DNA of 64,000 nucleotides from Halocaridina rubra (Eukaryota > Arthropoda > Malacostraca > Decapoda > Atyidae), in the NCBI GenBank assembly GCA_037179515.1, contig JAXCGZ010003811.1, forward strand, positions 126,001-190,000. Direction: 5' to 3'. Made by a program: the position numbers and the translations under genes. The notes beneath the pieces are model-generated. The model saw nothing but the letters and a program-made list of their open reading frames with translations. It was not told where the DNA came from and made no database searches. Of this stretch, positions 1-10,249 are shown one piece after another (position 1 is the stretch's first letter; each line of letters opens with the position of its first letter).

Positions 1-194
1 ATTCCAAAGTTGCCGGGGAAGAGGTTAAGCTTGCTTGATGTTTATTCAATGGATAATTATGAGTGAAACAAGAAAGCTGATGAAGACTATTATTTATATG
101 TAGTTTCATATATTAAGAATAAGTTTGATGAGTACAGATAACAAAACTTTGAGTTATTGAATAATAATATATTATATAAAAGCCATAATCCCCT

Positions 195-350
195 TATAAA
201 GAGAGTAGCTGAGTCAAAGCAAAAACCTAAATCTCTATGGGAGGAAAATATATGAGGGGATTCCTAGTCCTTCTGCTATGCCCCATTTAGTCGACTTTCA
301 TGAGCACACAGGGGAAAAAGGAGTTATTTTTGCCCCCTTTGGGGAGATGT
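195..350 (+). repeat. Family E repeat copy
   Basis: Contains the family E landmarks CCCCTTATAA, GCTGAGTCAAAGC, GCCCCATTTAGTCGACTTT and CACAGGGGAA. These recur around 680, 10300, 16000, 23850, 45100-45600, 49720 and 59400. No coding capacity was seen. Confidence 0.6.
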
Positions 351-664
351 AATAATATAAAGTCAATTTTATAAAAAAGAGAGCATCTTATGATAAAATT
401 AATGAATACTAAGTAGATACTTCAGTATTAAGATGGGAATAAACCTAGAGAAGTGGATTATACAGTGGTGATCAGACTCCATTAAGATAACACAGCTGGT
501 AAACAATAACACATGATGCAATGACAGCAAAATATAATACAAAACTATTTGGAACTATTTTTGTGTGCGACCTACATGCCAAGAAAACAGCCATTTCCAT
601 TATCAATGCTATGCTTAAATGGGGGTGAACTACGCTGACCTAATATTATAATCTATATCTATAT

Positions 665-835
665 AAATGAACCATTTTCCCCTTTTAAGGGGAGTGGATG
701 AGTCAAGGTAATATGTTCTGGCTCTTTGGGAAAAGAATATACAGAGGAGGAGATTTCCTGTCCCTTCACTCTGCCCCATTTAGTTAACTCTTATAACACG
801 TAGGGGAACAAGGAGGAAGTGTTCTAGACCCACTC
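665..835 (+). repeat. Family E repeat copy
   Basis: A second copy in the same orientation as the one at 195-350, sharing CCCCTTTTAAGG, GAGTCAAGG, TGCCCCATTTAGTTAACTC and ACGTAGGGGAACA. Confidence 0.55.
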
Positions 836-904
836 CTTAAGTCTTATACCACAGGATGATAAGGAAAAATAAGATGGATGTAGTGGAGTTGACAGGAATG
901 ATGG

Positions 905-1554
905 GTAGAACGAGGTTTTGTACACAGAAATTAAAACGAGTTTTTGTACAGAGAATGACGTTTCGTATATAAAATCGGACAAGGTTTCGTACATAGATTT
1001 TTTTTCAAAAACTGATTATAAGTCAATTCAGTAAACTGCAGTTAAACAGATTAATATATAGCGAGGTTGAGTGCTAAATAAACGGCCCTTAATCTTTTAC
1101 ATCAAAGATATCAAAATCTTTAGATCTCCTGCGTTAATTATCAGTCACAGTTGAAACATAATTAAAGTGTAAGATTAATCAGGATTTTAAAAATGAAATA
1201 CAGTACTATACATAGGTAAGTATTAATACTAATATAAAAATAAAGACAAACTAAAATGCACTTTACCGACAAAATATACGCCGAAATACCCAACAGCACC
1301 CCCATTCTCCCACATCGAAACACATCAGAAAAACGAACAAGTCCGACCAGTAGTTAACATAATTTATGCATAAAATCACGTAACATACTAAAATGGAGTT
1401 TTTTATAAACAGCTAATAATATCGTGGCATTTTATTTCCTAAACAAAAGTTCAATTTATTGAACTTTTCTATTGTACGAAATCTTGTTCTCTATAGTACG
1501 AAACCTCGTTTTGTTTATACACGAAACGCCGTATGTACGAAACCTCGATAATTC
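905..1554. mobile_element. MULE-like non-autonomous TIR element with 10-bp target duplication
   Basis: The segment is bounded by the direct repeat GGAATGATGG at 895-904 and 1555-1564. Its ends are inverted arms built from reiterated CGAGGTTTCGTACATA-type motifs. The left arm at about 909-1000 has four and the right arm at about 1471-1549 has four in reverse complement. The roughly 460 bp interior shows no ORF. A 9-10 bp duplication with long arms of subterminal repeats suits Mutator-like elements, but without a transposase this class assignment is inference. Confidence 0.6.
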
Positions 1555-1920
1555 GGAATGATGGAGGGTAAGAAAAGCAAGAGGAAGTCAAACAGAGAAA
1601 TACTGTATACGGATGGTGTGACGAGTTTTGGGAGGACATCTTAAGCATGCAGAGTTGTTGCAGTTTACAGGAGACAGGGTGAGGTGATGCTCCAGGGTCG
1701 CTAAATATTCAAAGTTGATATGGTACGTCAGTGATGATGATATTATTACAGGGGCGTATTAAATTTCAACAGACTTACATATTACAGGGATAAATTTACA
1801 ATAAGCATAAGTTTCCAATATCCCACTGACTGGCTTTGCATGCAGTATTTGTCTAATACCACTACATAACTCTGTATTCCCTTTGGAAAATATAAAACAA
1901 AATATGCCAAACCAGGATAA

Positions 1921-2223
1921 GATTAGTTTTATGCACCCCTTCCATGGCTACCCGAGAAATCAGTGTTGCCACCACCTCCTGAAAAGTGCCGACTGCTGGG
2001 TAAACAAATAAATTCACACTTTTAAGGTATGTCTGGCTTCAAATTTGAGTAAGGTTTGGTTAGTTTGTTTAAGTACCCACCGCCTCCCTCCAATATCAGC
2101 CCTACCACAAAAAATAGTGATTTCCAAAAGAAATAATTATCAGATAAATTCAAAACACATCGAAATATATTTAAAAAAAAAAAAAGTTTAGTCCAAAGAT
2201 AGAAAGGGTGCTCAAAACGAGTC
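1921..2223. mobile_element. Family H foldback MITE (long copy)
   Basis: The left end GATTAGTTTTATGCACCCC is the inverse of the right end GGGTGCTCAAAACGAGTC. Shorter relatives with the same ends lie at 5196-5273, 5294-5378, 24811-24908 and 24924-25033. It has no coding capacity. Confidence 0.55.
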
Positions 2224-2352
2224 TAGACCCCAACCTGATAATTTTTGTTATTGTTTTATGAATCTCTTTATGGCGTAAAAAAAAAATCATTCTAGTAATC
2301 GTTTAGTTTATTATGGAAACTCTCCTGAGTGTACTGACCAAACGAAAACAAC

Positions 2353-2420
2353 CTTCTTCTTCGTCTACATTTTTTCCCACTTTTATGTGGGGTCGATGTT
2401 AACCAAACCGAATACAATAA

Positions 2421-2423
<3 letters not shown>
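2353..2423 (-). repeat. RTE-type element tail fragment
   Basis: On the minus strand this reads ACATCGACCCCACATAAAAG followed by GTGGGAAAAAATGTAGACGA and a GAA-rich end. It is nearly the same as the 3' end of the intact insertion at 3350-3899. The AAT microsatellite abuts it. Confidence 0.6.
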
Positions 2424-2492
<69 letters not shown>

Positions 2493-2505
2493 TAATAATA
2501 ATAAT
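2424..2505. repeat. (AAT)n microsatellite
   Basis: About 27 nearly uninterrupted AAT/ATA units. The Ile-, Leu- or Tyr-rich reading frames across it are artefacts. Confidence 0.95.
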
Positions 2506-2649
2506 CTTTTCCGTAGGGGAGAAACCATAACTTAGCCCGGATGATTTCAGGTGGTGATTTCTCCCAAATATTCATTATTCCACAATTTCTTACCTGAGAC
2601 AAATAAGTGAGAAGTTATTTCCTAAGTCACGACATGAAAGAATACTCAC

Positions 2650-2811
2650 TGGTGCCGAATGAATGTGTTTTTCAATGACTTTGACGATGACAGAGGCATG
2701 GGCCAGATTTTCCTCTGCCAACATGGTCAACATTGTAATCAGAGGTTTGGAGTTCATACTTAAGTCACTCAGAGACGAGCTGTACTCGTCGGCTACTTCC
2801 TTCGCCGTCAT
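2650..2811 (-). CDS. PCF11: PCF11-like pre-mRNA cleavage factor, first coding exon (partial gene)
   Basis: The exon encodes 54 residues beginning MTAKEVADEYSSSL and containing SKPLITMLTMLAEEN. This is the start of the CID (RNA polymerase II CTD-interaction domain), and it matches the family pattern of an acidic D/E-Y-x-SSL-x-DL start followed by N-SKP-x-I-x-MLT-x-LAEEN. PCF11 bridges the Pol II C-terminal domain and the cleavage factor II complex during mRNA 3'-end formation and termination. The exon ends at a GTGAGT donor (2649-2644) in phase 0, exactly 162 nt after the ATG. I chose the ATG at 2811 because it starts the conserved region; an in-frame upstream ATG at 2871 would add 20 hydrophobic residues that look like read-through 5'UTR. 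The remaining exons must lie left of the window, since none was recognised in 1-2649. Confidence 0.82.
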
Positions 2812-3047
2812 TTTGAACAGATAATTAAATAATGAAACACTAATCACAAATAATCCATGAATAATTGGCAAAACTTAACGAAGAAAGGCGACTACACCTC
2901 CATTTTCACGGTGGCAACAGCTTGGACTAACTGGTTTGGTCGCTTAAGCACCGATACGAACGACTCCTGCTGATGCTCACGTAAAGGGGGCGTTCTCTTC
3001 TGCATAAATATTGCTCAATTAAGCAGTATATATTGCCTTCCCCCATC

Positions 3048-3298
<251 letters not shown>

Positions 3299-3349
3299 GA
3301 AGGAATAGGTTTTCCTTTAGGAATTCTTAAACTAATTATAAATTGGAAA

Positions 3350-3899
3350 CCCAGCCTCTGGGTTGTTAGAAATAGCAGCCCAGTGCCGGTCCCAAGCCCG
3401 GAAAAATGGGGAGGGTTGGCGTCAGGAAAGGCATCCGGCTGTAAAACCCTTGTGCCAAAACCCATAGATAGCAGTCGAGAGGAAATGGGAACGCAGCCTA
3501 TCGGGCAGTGTCGCCAAGGGCAGAGCTGCAATAGGATGAAATGAGCTTGTAAGATGCTATCCACAACAGTACCGGTCGCGGAGCGTGTGCCGTTCCTGCT
3601 CCTGGCGGGCAGGCGGCGGGCAGCCGAGATTTTCTCGGGGCCTAGCGTTCCCTATGCGACAAACCCAGCCACTGAGGGGGGCAAGCCAGCCTCCACTTGG
3701 TGCCGGTCCCAAGCCCGGGTAAATGGGGAGGGTTGGCGGCAGGAAGGGCATCCGGCCATAAAACTTTTGCCAAAACCATAATCTGGCCAGTACAGATAAC
3801 TCGAGCCCACATAAGTGGGAAAAAGAGAAAGATCTGTACTGGCCAGACACATCGACCCCACATAAAAGTGGGAAAAAGATGTAGATGAAGAAGAAGAAG
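3350..3899 (+). mobile_element. RTE-clade-tailed retroelement insertion (SINE-like), with 21-bp target duplication
   Basis: A 550-bp GC-rich island is flanked by a perfect 21-bp direct repeat (3329-3349 and 3900-3920), and ends in a GAA-rich tail. It carries two copies of the module TGCCGGTCCCAAGCCCGG...GGGGAGGGTTGGCG...GGAAGGGCATCCGGC (from 3384 and from 3701), each preceded by AAACCCAGCC. This module is familiar from 3' ends of RTE/Rex3-type non-LTR retrotransposons. No reverse transcriptase is present, so it is either a severely 5'-truncated LINE with a duplicated tail or a SINE mobilised by one. Confidence 0.8.
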
Positions 3900-4379
3900 A
3901 AACTAATTATAAATTGGAAAACATAATGGAGACTATACACCAATTGGAAGGTATTATGTCCATATGATGGAAGATATTTCGTAATTAGAAATAATTGACA
4001 TGGATCCCATTTCATCATATCTGAGGAAAATATTTGTTGCAAACCATTTCAAGTTTTTCATTTATATATTTACAAATTTCATCATTCTGGAAAGGAAACT
4101 TTATATAAACCTCTTCTTTTTTTTTTAGCAATAAATAAACTTGATTTGGGGTTGAATATATTATTCAGAAACTTTCAGAGGGTTGAATGAAATAGCCTTT
4201 CTGGGTAGCCATTAGTTAGAAAGTAGTTTCTTAACACTTGAAATTCAGTATGTAAAAAGATTATAATTGCTAGTTAAATTTCATGCTCTGTGCAGAAGAG
4301 TGGAATAGGCGTTGAATTTTTATGTATAATATACATTACTGATAAAATTTAAACCAGAGCTTGTATAGTTTTTTTTTTA

Positions 4380-4433
<54 letters not shown>

Positions 4434-4462
4434 GCTACTACTATTACTACTACCACTACTGC

Positions 4463-4505
<43 letters not shown>

Positions 4506-4506
4506 G
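4380..4506. repeat. (ATT)n microsatellite with TAC interruptions
   Basis: Two ATT runs separated by a GCTACTACTATTACTAC block. The downstream stretch 4540-4620 is a loose ATAGAAATTAATAT repeat. Confidence 0.9.
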
Positions 4507-5195
4507 CTCAATACCGAGAGAGTAATTAAATATTACTCTAATATAGAAATTTATAGAGAAATTAACATAAATATTTATATAGAAATTAATATAGAAATTG
4601 ATATAGAAATAAATAATAGAGATGAATTAATTCCACCCTCGACCCAAACCAAAACAAGCAGAGAGAGAAAAAGTGAAAATATTTTCCCCGTGTGAAAAAA
4701 ATATCTCATTTTCATCAAGATTTTCCATTAGTATATATTTTTTCACATTTTTTATGTATTTAAGTATACATTTTCTTTATTTTTATGCATAAATAAGGTT
4801 ATAATGGCGTTGAAATATATATTAAAAATACGTTTCAAACTTTAGCAGTGGTGGAGAGAAAACTTGCAAGGAAACAAAGCATACATACGTCATGGGTATA
4901 ATTGCCCTTAAGGGTATTTAAGGGAAATCAAAAGGAGTTTTAAGGGTACCGTACCCCATATCTATATATAGTTCGTGTTTAAGAACTTAAGTTATTGATT
5001 AAAGTTCATTCTAGGACTGTATTTAACACTGAATTATGTGTTAGGGACTTGCCCTGGCTAATGTCTGTTTAGGGCTGGGACTTAGGGACCTTGAATGATT
5101 TTCCAGGGCCAATGGATAACACCTAATGCTTGATTAGAGACACTGAAAAAAGCTTTCATGTTTAATTTTTCGGTCGGAGTTTTGGTTTGGGTAAA

Positions 5196-5273
5196 GATTC
5201 GTTTTATGCTCCCCATTTAAAGTCACTAACCTAAGTCAAGTATGAAATAATGAAAGGGTGCATAAAACGAATC
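5196..5273. mobile_element. Family H MITE (78 bp)
   Basis: GATTCGTTTTATGC at the left and GGGTGCATAAAACGAATC at the right form a near-perfect inverted pair around a 40-bp spacer. Confidence 0.6.
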
Positions 5274-5293
5274 TCTAACCAGAGGCAAAGCCT

Positions 5294-5378
5294 CTTTTTA
5301 TGCACCCTTTGTAAGTTTAGATAACTTAACCCAACCTAATTCAAATTAAAAGTTATGGAAGAGTGCATTAAACGAATG
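5294..5378. mobile_element. Family H MITE (85 bp)
   Basis: TTTTTATGCACCCTTTG at the left pairs with GGAAGAGTGCATTAAACGAA at the right. The interior has TTAACCCAACCTAA, a degenerate telomere-like motif seen in sister copies. It lies 20 bp from the previous copy. Confidence 0.55.
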
Positions 5379-6009
5379 TTATTACTGATGTCTACCGAAG
5401 TTGGGTTTGGTTAAAGTGTTACTGGTGATTGAATGGAGTGGTGACAGAGAAATTAGCTAAATTTGTGGTCCTGTGAGTTGAGCAGAATATGGTGTGTCAA
5501 AAAGTAAATATTTTCAAAACCCAGTTTTGCAATATTCATATTTTTGTATTTTATATAACATTATGATAAGTTTAATTCACCAGTAGTTTATAAATTAGTA
5601 TATTTTTACTATTACAACCGACTCATCCCCTAATATTATATTGATGTGTGAGGAACTCTTGATATTTCAGGATTTTTTTTTAATGTTTTTTGAATGAATG
5701 TGATAATAAAAGACGTCGTAAATTACTATTATTTTCAGGATAGGAATATAGTCGACTTATTTGAAGGTTTAGACTTATTAAAACACAGCAAAATACATAG
5801 AATATACATAAATTTCACTTCCAAAAGGAGATAGGTGAAATTGTAAAATTTTACCATTGTTTTTAGTTGTTTATTGTCTTTGACTTTTGCCAGCAGAGTT
5901 GGTTGCATTTCGTATGGTAATAATAATGATAATTTCTATTTTTATGGAACCAAATTTCTGCTACTTTATTATTGGACAACTATATATAACGCATCTAGAA
6001 CCGACTCGG

Positions 6010-6105
6010 CTCACGTTGTTGCTGTTATTCCCTAGGCTGTTTGGCCAAACAGCCCCAAGCAAGTCCACTGCCGATTCAGCAATTTCCCGCAGAGCTGTCA
6101 GGAGT
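6010..6105 (+). repeat. Family D repeat copy
   Basis: Shares the order TTGTTGCTGTT..CCCTA, GGCTGTTTGGCCAAACAGCCC, AGAGCTGTCAGG and GTGTATGTTATGTTG with copies at about 54025-54245 (+), 31126-31265 (-) and 38940-39180 (-). Confidence 0.5.
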
Positions 6106-6110
6106 GTATG

Positions 6111-6330
6111 TTATGTTGCTTGCATATGTGATTGTGTACAGTGGAGGCTACCATAATGTGTTTCATTGCATGAGGTGTTACCTCCTGGACAGGATTCTTT
6201 GACAGAGTTGTCCAGTATCTTCTGAAAGCCCAGAGGATCTGGTTTGTGCCCACATCGCAGCCTGGCCAGGTGGGCTCTGTCTTCATGTGAATGCAGTTGT
6301 GTGTTGTCATTGGTGACTGGAAGAACTGGT
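6111..6330 (-). pseudogene. Fragment of a Jockey-like non-LTR retrotransposon ORF2 C-terminus
   Basis: The minus strand encodes DRAHLARLRCGHKPDPLGFQ, followed by a KESCPGG-type stretch. This resembles the (D)R-x-HLARLRCGHH-x-x-x-CP motif found downstream of the reverse transcriptase in Jockey-like and related arthropod LINEs. It is short, lacks the RT domain and has no complete zinc knuckle, so it is a relic. It sits just upstream of the first exon of the gene at 6412. Confidence 0.55.
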
Positions 6331-6411
6331 GAGTTAACTGGGTATGGATATGTTTTGCAGAGTAGTATCCTAATAGTTATTGAATAGATGTGTCTACTCA
6401 TTTAGGTTATC

Positions 6412-7110
6412 ATGTCCAAAGAAGGTGAGGCTGAAGCACCAGTGTCCAGATCTGAAGAAACTGTGGCGTCAGTGAAGCGGCAGCAGCACCAGATTCGAAT
6501 TCGGCTCTGGTTGGCTAATCGTCACATAAATGCTCTGTATTCACAGGTGAGTATGGGAAGACACTGCTAGCACAAAAAACTGGGATAGGTGGGTGTTGGG
6601 ACTGTCAGCCTCTTGGAAGAAGATCTATGCCCATTTACCCTGTGGATGACCTTGGCAGGGTGGTTGGTGGTAAATGTGGCAGTCCTTTATCCCTAAAGAG
6701 CTAAGAGGAGTGATCAAGGTATATTAGCTTGGTGAATGTGTGCTTTGATTCCACCAGCTCCCCTAAAAGGGAGTATGCTGCATATATGTATTTTTTTTCC
6801 ATGCCACTTCATGCTTAAGATTTTTTTTTTCCTCTCTTGACCCCAGGTACAAGATTTAGAGGCACAATTCAAAACAGCCATCAAACACAAAAAGCATTCG
6901 GCGCGTTACAACCTCAGACAAAAATTAGCGGTTATCATGGGAATGAAAATTGTTTACCTTAATTATTGCTCTGTAAAATCTCAAGAATTAGATAGACTAG
7001 AACAGAAACTTCTGTCGTTCAGTGATCAGGACGAAGAGTCAATGGACACTGATTCTGGCGAAGAACAAGAAGTATCCATTGCTGAACTGAGTAACGTTTG
7101 TCAGCATTAA
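6412..7110 (+). CDS. Small predicted coiled-coil protein (132 aa), unidentified
   Basis: Two coding exons, 6412-6546 and 6847-7110, join in phase 0 (CACAG|GTGAGT donor, CCCCAG|GTA acceptor). The acceptor TCATTTAG at 6398-6405, just before the ATG, points to an upstream non-coding exon that I could not locate. The protein starts MSKEGEAEAPVSRSEETVAS. It then has a basic, probably helical region (KRQQHQIRIRLWLANRHINA, about residues 22-41), a coiled-coil stretch (VQDLEAQFKTAIKHKKHSAR, 46-65; SQELDRLEQKLL, about 94-105) and an acidic tail rich in D/E/S. No signal peptide or membrane segment is evident. An ATTAAA overlaps the stop codon (7106-7111) and may serve as a poly(A) signal. The splice sites and biased composition support a real gene, but I do not recognise the family and assign no function. 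Confidence 0.68.
6595..6790 (+). repeat. Family B repeat copy in the intron of the 132-aa gene
   Basis: Shows family landmarks GAAGATC, TTACCCTGTGG, CAGGGTGGT, CTAAGAGGAGTGATCAAGG, TATATTAGC and GTGAATGTGTGCTTTGA. The same order is found at about 38470, 47360, 57685, 58520 and 60060 on the plus strand, and reversed elsewhere. Confidence 0.65.
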
Positions 7111-7320
7111 ATACTGCATTTTCTTGTAGGTGTAAAGGAGGATTACTTGTGGATTTTTAATATTTAAGTGTATGAATTGATGCAGATTTGTGAGACTAGT
7201 GATTCCGAAAGAGACTGCTCAATTTGGTGCCGAGTTTATAGATCTGAGAAAATTCAGTTTATATATTCGTCAGCTCGTATGCAGTACCATCTTCAATTAC
7301 TTCCAACGTAATTAGTCGCA

Positions 7321-7782
7321 ATGGAAGACACAGAAAGTGATTACGAAGAAGAGGAAACTCTGGTAACAGTTGAATTACACGGGGTGCTCGACTCTGAAAT
7401 ATTCACCCAGGATTCCTTCAGCAAATTCAAAATCCTCGCTTTGGATTCTGAACGTCCCGTTCTGCAAGTAGAAAACTTCGTGTTTACTGGAGAATACGAG
7501 CACACGCTAGGAACGGCAGTTTTTTTTGAAGAAGAAGAGAAAAAACTGAAGAAATGCGATCCCGTGTTTTGCAAGAACCCGTCTCGCATGTTAAAATACG
7601 TTTGTAAAACAAATAAGAAATTGAATATGAAGCGAGTTTTTGTATCCGAAAAAACGGTAGAGAATTCAAATGGAGAAAACGGCTCACTGAAAGGTAACGA
7701 CATCCACAGTGGTAAAGAAGACTCTTCAACTAATCTTACTAGTCCTTCGAGTGAGCAAAATGAAAAAGATTCCCAGTCCTAA
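7321..7782 (+). CDS. GTF3C6: General transcription factor 3C polypeptide 6 (TFIIIC 35-kDa subunit)
   Basis: A single uninterrupted ORF of 153 codons. Residues about 13-110 carry the TFIIIC sub6/tau55-like beta-barrel pattern: a VTVELHGVLDS opening, then LDSERPVLQVENFVF and TGEYEHTLGTAVFFEE, and later LKYVCKTNKKLNMKRVFVSE. These match the vertebrate subunit block by block (acidic N-terminus, L/I-D-S/T-ERP-x-LQV, FxGEYExTLGT, LKY-x-C-x-T-x-KKL-x-M). TFIIIC binds internal A/B-box promoters and recruits TFIIIB for Pol III transcription. The C-terminus is a low-complexity Ser/Asn/Glu tail, shorter than in vertebrates (about 210 aa). The start is the first ATG in frame, 210 bp after the preceding gene's stop. 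AATAAA occurs at 7919-7924. The last 54 bp, including the stop, are followed by a diverged copy 64 bp downstream. Confidence 0.9.
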   Translation: MEDTESDYEEEETLVTVELHGVLDSEIFTQDSFSKFKILALDSERPVLQVENFVFTGEYEHTLGTAVFFEEEEKKLKKCDPVFCKNPSRMLKYVCKTNKKLNMKRVFVSEKTVENSNGENGSLKGNDIHSGKEDSSTNLTSPSSEQNEKDSQS

Positions 7783-7858
7783 ATAGCTGTTTTTAACTCT
7801 TGCCAGTCCTTCGAGAGTAAAACGAGAACAATTCCCTGTCCTAAATGGCTGTTTCTAA
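7741..7858 (+). repeat. Tandem duplication of the GTF3C6 3' coding end
   Basis: AGTCCTTCGAG...TCCTAAATAGCTGTTTTTA (7741-7794) recurs with substitutions as AGTCCTTCGAG...TCCTAAATGGCTGTTTCTA (7805-7858), stop codon included. Confidence 0.8.
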
Positions 7859-8453
7859 AGTAAGTATTGTCCATATTTTCAACATCATTGGATGTACTTA
7901 GCTTTTGTATATTGTGAAAATAAAATCTGAATCAAGAGTAGGTGTCAGAAATATGTATTTTCTAACTCTGTTATACATGTGTATGAAGCTAGGAGCTTGT
8001 ATTTGAGGTCTCAGAAGTATGTATTTTCGATTATTATACATGTGTGTATTTTTCATCTTGTATACTAGATTTCAAAAGAATGTATATTCTAAATCTGTTA
8101 TGTGTGTATGAAGCTCCATGTAGGTAATGTGTTATGTGCTTCCTTTATAATTACATATACCGGTATATAATTTTTCTCTTTCTTTATAGTTATATATATA
8201 TCTCTTGTGTTAGGTAAATATTGAGTTATGATACAGAGGGCAAATTCCTTTTCCCATTTAGGTCAGTATAGTGAACTTTGTAACAATGTGTAGTTTTTAT
8301 TGTTAGGTACTATATTAATATAGATATATGTTACAGATGGTAGATACCTTACTGAGCTTTTTTCAATTCATATTTTTTTTAATTTTGCTCAACATATTGA
8401 ACTTTGTGAGTGTATTTGTGCATAAGCTTTATTGTGCTGCTATTAATTCTCAT

Positions 8454-8586
8454 TATTACGGTGGCCACAGATTGGAGGTGGGTGGAATTTAGGCTTAGAT
8501 GCCCTTACTAAATGTCATGGTGGCTTGATCGCAAATCTGTCAACTACTGAGTCGAGAATTCTAACCACTGTGCTACAGTGGTCCTC
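8454..8586 (-). mobile_element. Family A tRNA-like SINE
   Basis: Read on the minus strand it begins GGACCACTGTAGCACAGTGG (A-box-like) and continues through a GATGCCC-type central motif into the 3' part, with some decay. Confidence 0.65.
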
Positions 8587-9249
8587 CAACATATAGCACT
8601 TAGTAACAATGTGTGTGGATTTTTTATAAGGCACTGTATTTTAATAAAATCCATTCTTATGTAGGTACAGTACCAAATTGAATCTGTTAAAGCTAATGAT
8701 TTTTTTTTCGTGTATGGTATCATCCTGAGCACCATGACTGTATAGCACAATTGGTCCACCTTTTTCCTTTTAAGCTGGTATGGGTACACTGTATTTGAGG
8801 TACCTAGAAGTATAATGGACTGAGTGCCAAAACTACAGAATACTAGAAAATGTATTTAAAGCTTCACTACTCTAAACTTTGATGTCTCGCTCACATTACT
8901 GTTTTATAGGACGTGCTTATTTTGAAGTTTAGAGGGATGCTTTAGCCACATGTTGGTGCATAGCCCAGTATAATTCCAAGTTCCCCATTTATAGTTTTAC
9001 TATAGTTTTCTTTACAGAAGCGATTCCCATTCTGGATTTCTTACTCTTTATGGAATTATAGATATTACCGTAATCATTATTGATAAAAAAATTTGTAAAC
9101 CTCTAGTTTTATATGCAGTATTGAATTTGATATGTGTAATATAATATTAATGCTTAGTTTTTTCTTATTCATCGTAGAGTCAAAAGTATTGTACCTTCTC
9201 TTGTGAAATTTTGAGAAATCAATCATTATTGGAATTTTTTTTTTCCTAT

Positions 9250-9385
9250 CAGCCCCCATTTTGAGGTGTACACGTATTAAAGCTGGGGAATTAAGGCTGG
9301 ATGCCCTTCCTATTGTCTCGCTGTGGGCTTGAACATAGGTCTGTCACTTCCTGAGTCAAGCACTTTACCGATTGCGCTGTTATTT
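9250..9385 (-). mobile_element. Family A tRNA-like SINE
   Basis: Minus-strand copy with GCGCAATCGG near the head, GACTCAGGAAGTGACAGACC, and the AGGAAGGGCATCCAGCC core. The 3' end fades near the CCCCCATTTTG-type motif. Confidence 0.7.
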
Positions 9386-9809
9386 TATTAATCCTGACAT
9401 ATAAAGAAGAGGAGGGCACTAGACTAATGCAATGTAGTAGTCATGTGTATTGTACTAATTACTAGCAATCTTGCGTATCAGCTAGATTCTGAATAAAATT
9501 CTTATTGACTTTTTTTTTGCAATGTGGGTTTGTTTTTGAACCACAGTCCCCTACCCTGACAAATGGCACCCAAAGTGAAATCAAGCCTTAACAATGGGGC
9601 CAGAGTAAAGAGGAGAAACCCTGAGGCCTGGTTCTGCATCTATACCACTGGCTATGGCTAAATCTTGTTTATCACATACAGTATGGTGTGAACAAGTGTG
9701 ATGTTGAGCGAATGTTTTACGTTTGCAGAGATGGAAGACGGTTTGGCTTGTTTTTTATTGAGTAATTGTCTTCCGTAATTGTGACCATGCAGAATTTTCT
9801 TAATATAAT

Positions 9810-10018
9810 AATATTCGGTTCCGGTTCCGGTTTTACGTCACGGACTCCCTTATCAACCAAGGGCTAGGACGGTTGCCTTCTTGCGAAGGACTTGTTTTGG
9901 CAGATGTAATCCTTACGCTGAGTGCATGCCTTTGCTAACCTCAGACCGTGACGGGGCGCGAACCCTCGACCTGACGCCTCAGAGTCGGAGACGCTACCGA
10001 CTGAGCCACGGCGACTAC
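9810..10018 (-). mobile_element. Family C tRNA-like SINE with target duplication
   Basis: The minus strand reads GTCGCCGTGGCTCAGTCGGT...GAGGGTTCGCGCCCC (A-box and B-box of a tRNA-derived Pol III promoter), followed by a tail ending CCGTGACGTAAAACCGGAAC. TCTTAATATAAT flanks it at 9798-9809 and 10019-10030. It is nearly identical to the copy at 34032-34236, so the family was active recently. Confidence 0.82.
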
Positions 10019-10087
10019 TCTTAATATAATATTAAACAATATTAAATAGCACAGGTATACAGTTCTGTAAAAGGGATAAAAGAAGTA

Positions 10088-10199
10088 TAAAAAAATACTG
10101 GTATTACTCTTGTTCGAGTCACAAGAAAGACATCTTTTTACTTAAAATACTGGTATTACTCTTGTTCGAGTCACAAGAAAGACATCCTTTTTACTTAAA
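10088..10199. repeat. 58-bp tandem duplication
   Basis: AAAATACTGGTATTACTCTT...CAAGAAAGACATC is repeated almost exactly at about 10088-10145 and 10146-10199. Confidence 0.85.
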
Positions 10200-10249
10200 G
10201 TACAGTAAATTAAAATACAAAATTCTATATTTAACTATACTGGCAGTGA

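Larger units (their letters stand above)
1..2649 (-). other. Intron 1 of the PCF11-like gene (incomplete)
   Basis: No further CID exon was recognised. The stretch holds family E repeats (about 195-350 and 665-835), a TIR element flanked by a 10-bp duplication (905-1554), a family H foldback (1921-2223), an inverted RTE tail fragment (about 2353-2405) and an AAT microsatellite (2424-2505). Confidence 0.6.

Noticed and set aside
2812..2871. Upstream in-frame ATG of the PCF11-like exon
   Set aside because: It would add 20 hydrophobic residues before the conserved start; the family begins close to the conserved D/E-Y-SSL block.
9950..10018. tRNA gene on the minus strand (A and B boxes present)
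   Set aside because: The sequence is repeated with a common non-tRNA tail at several loci and has target duplications. It is a SINE head, not a tRNA gene.
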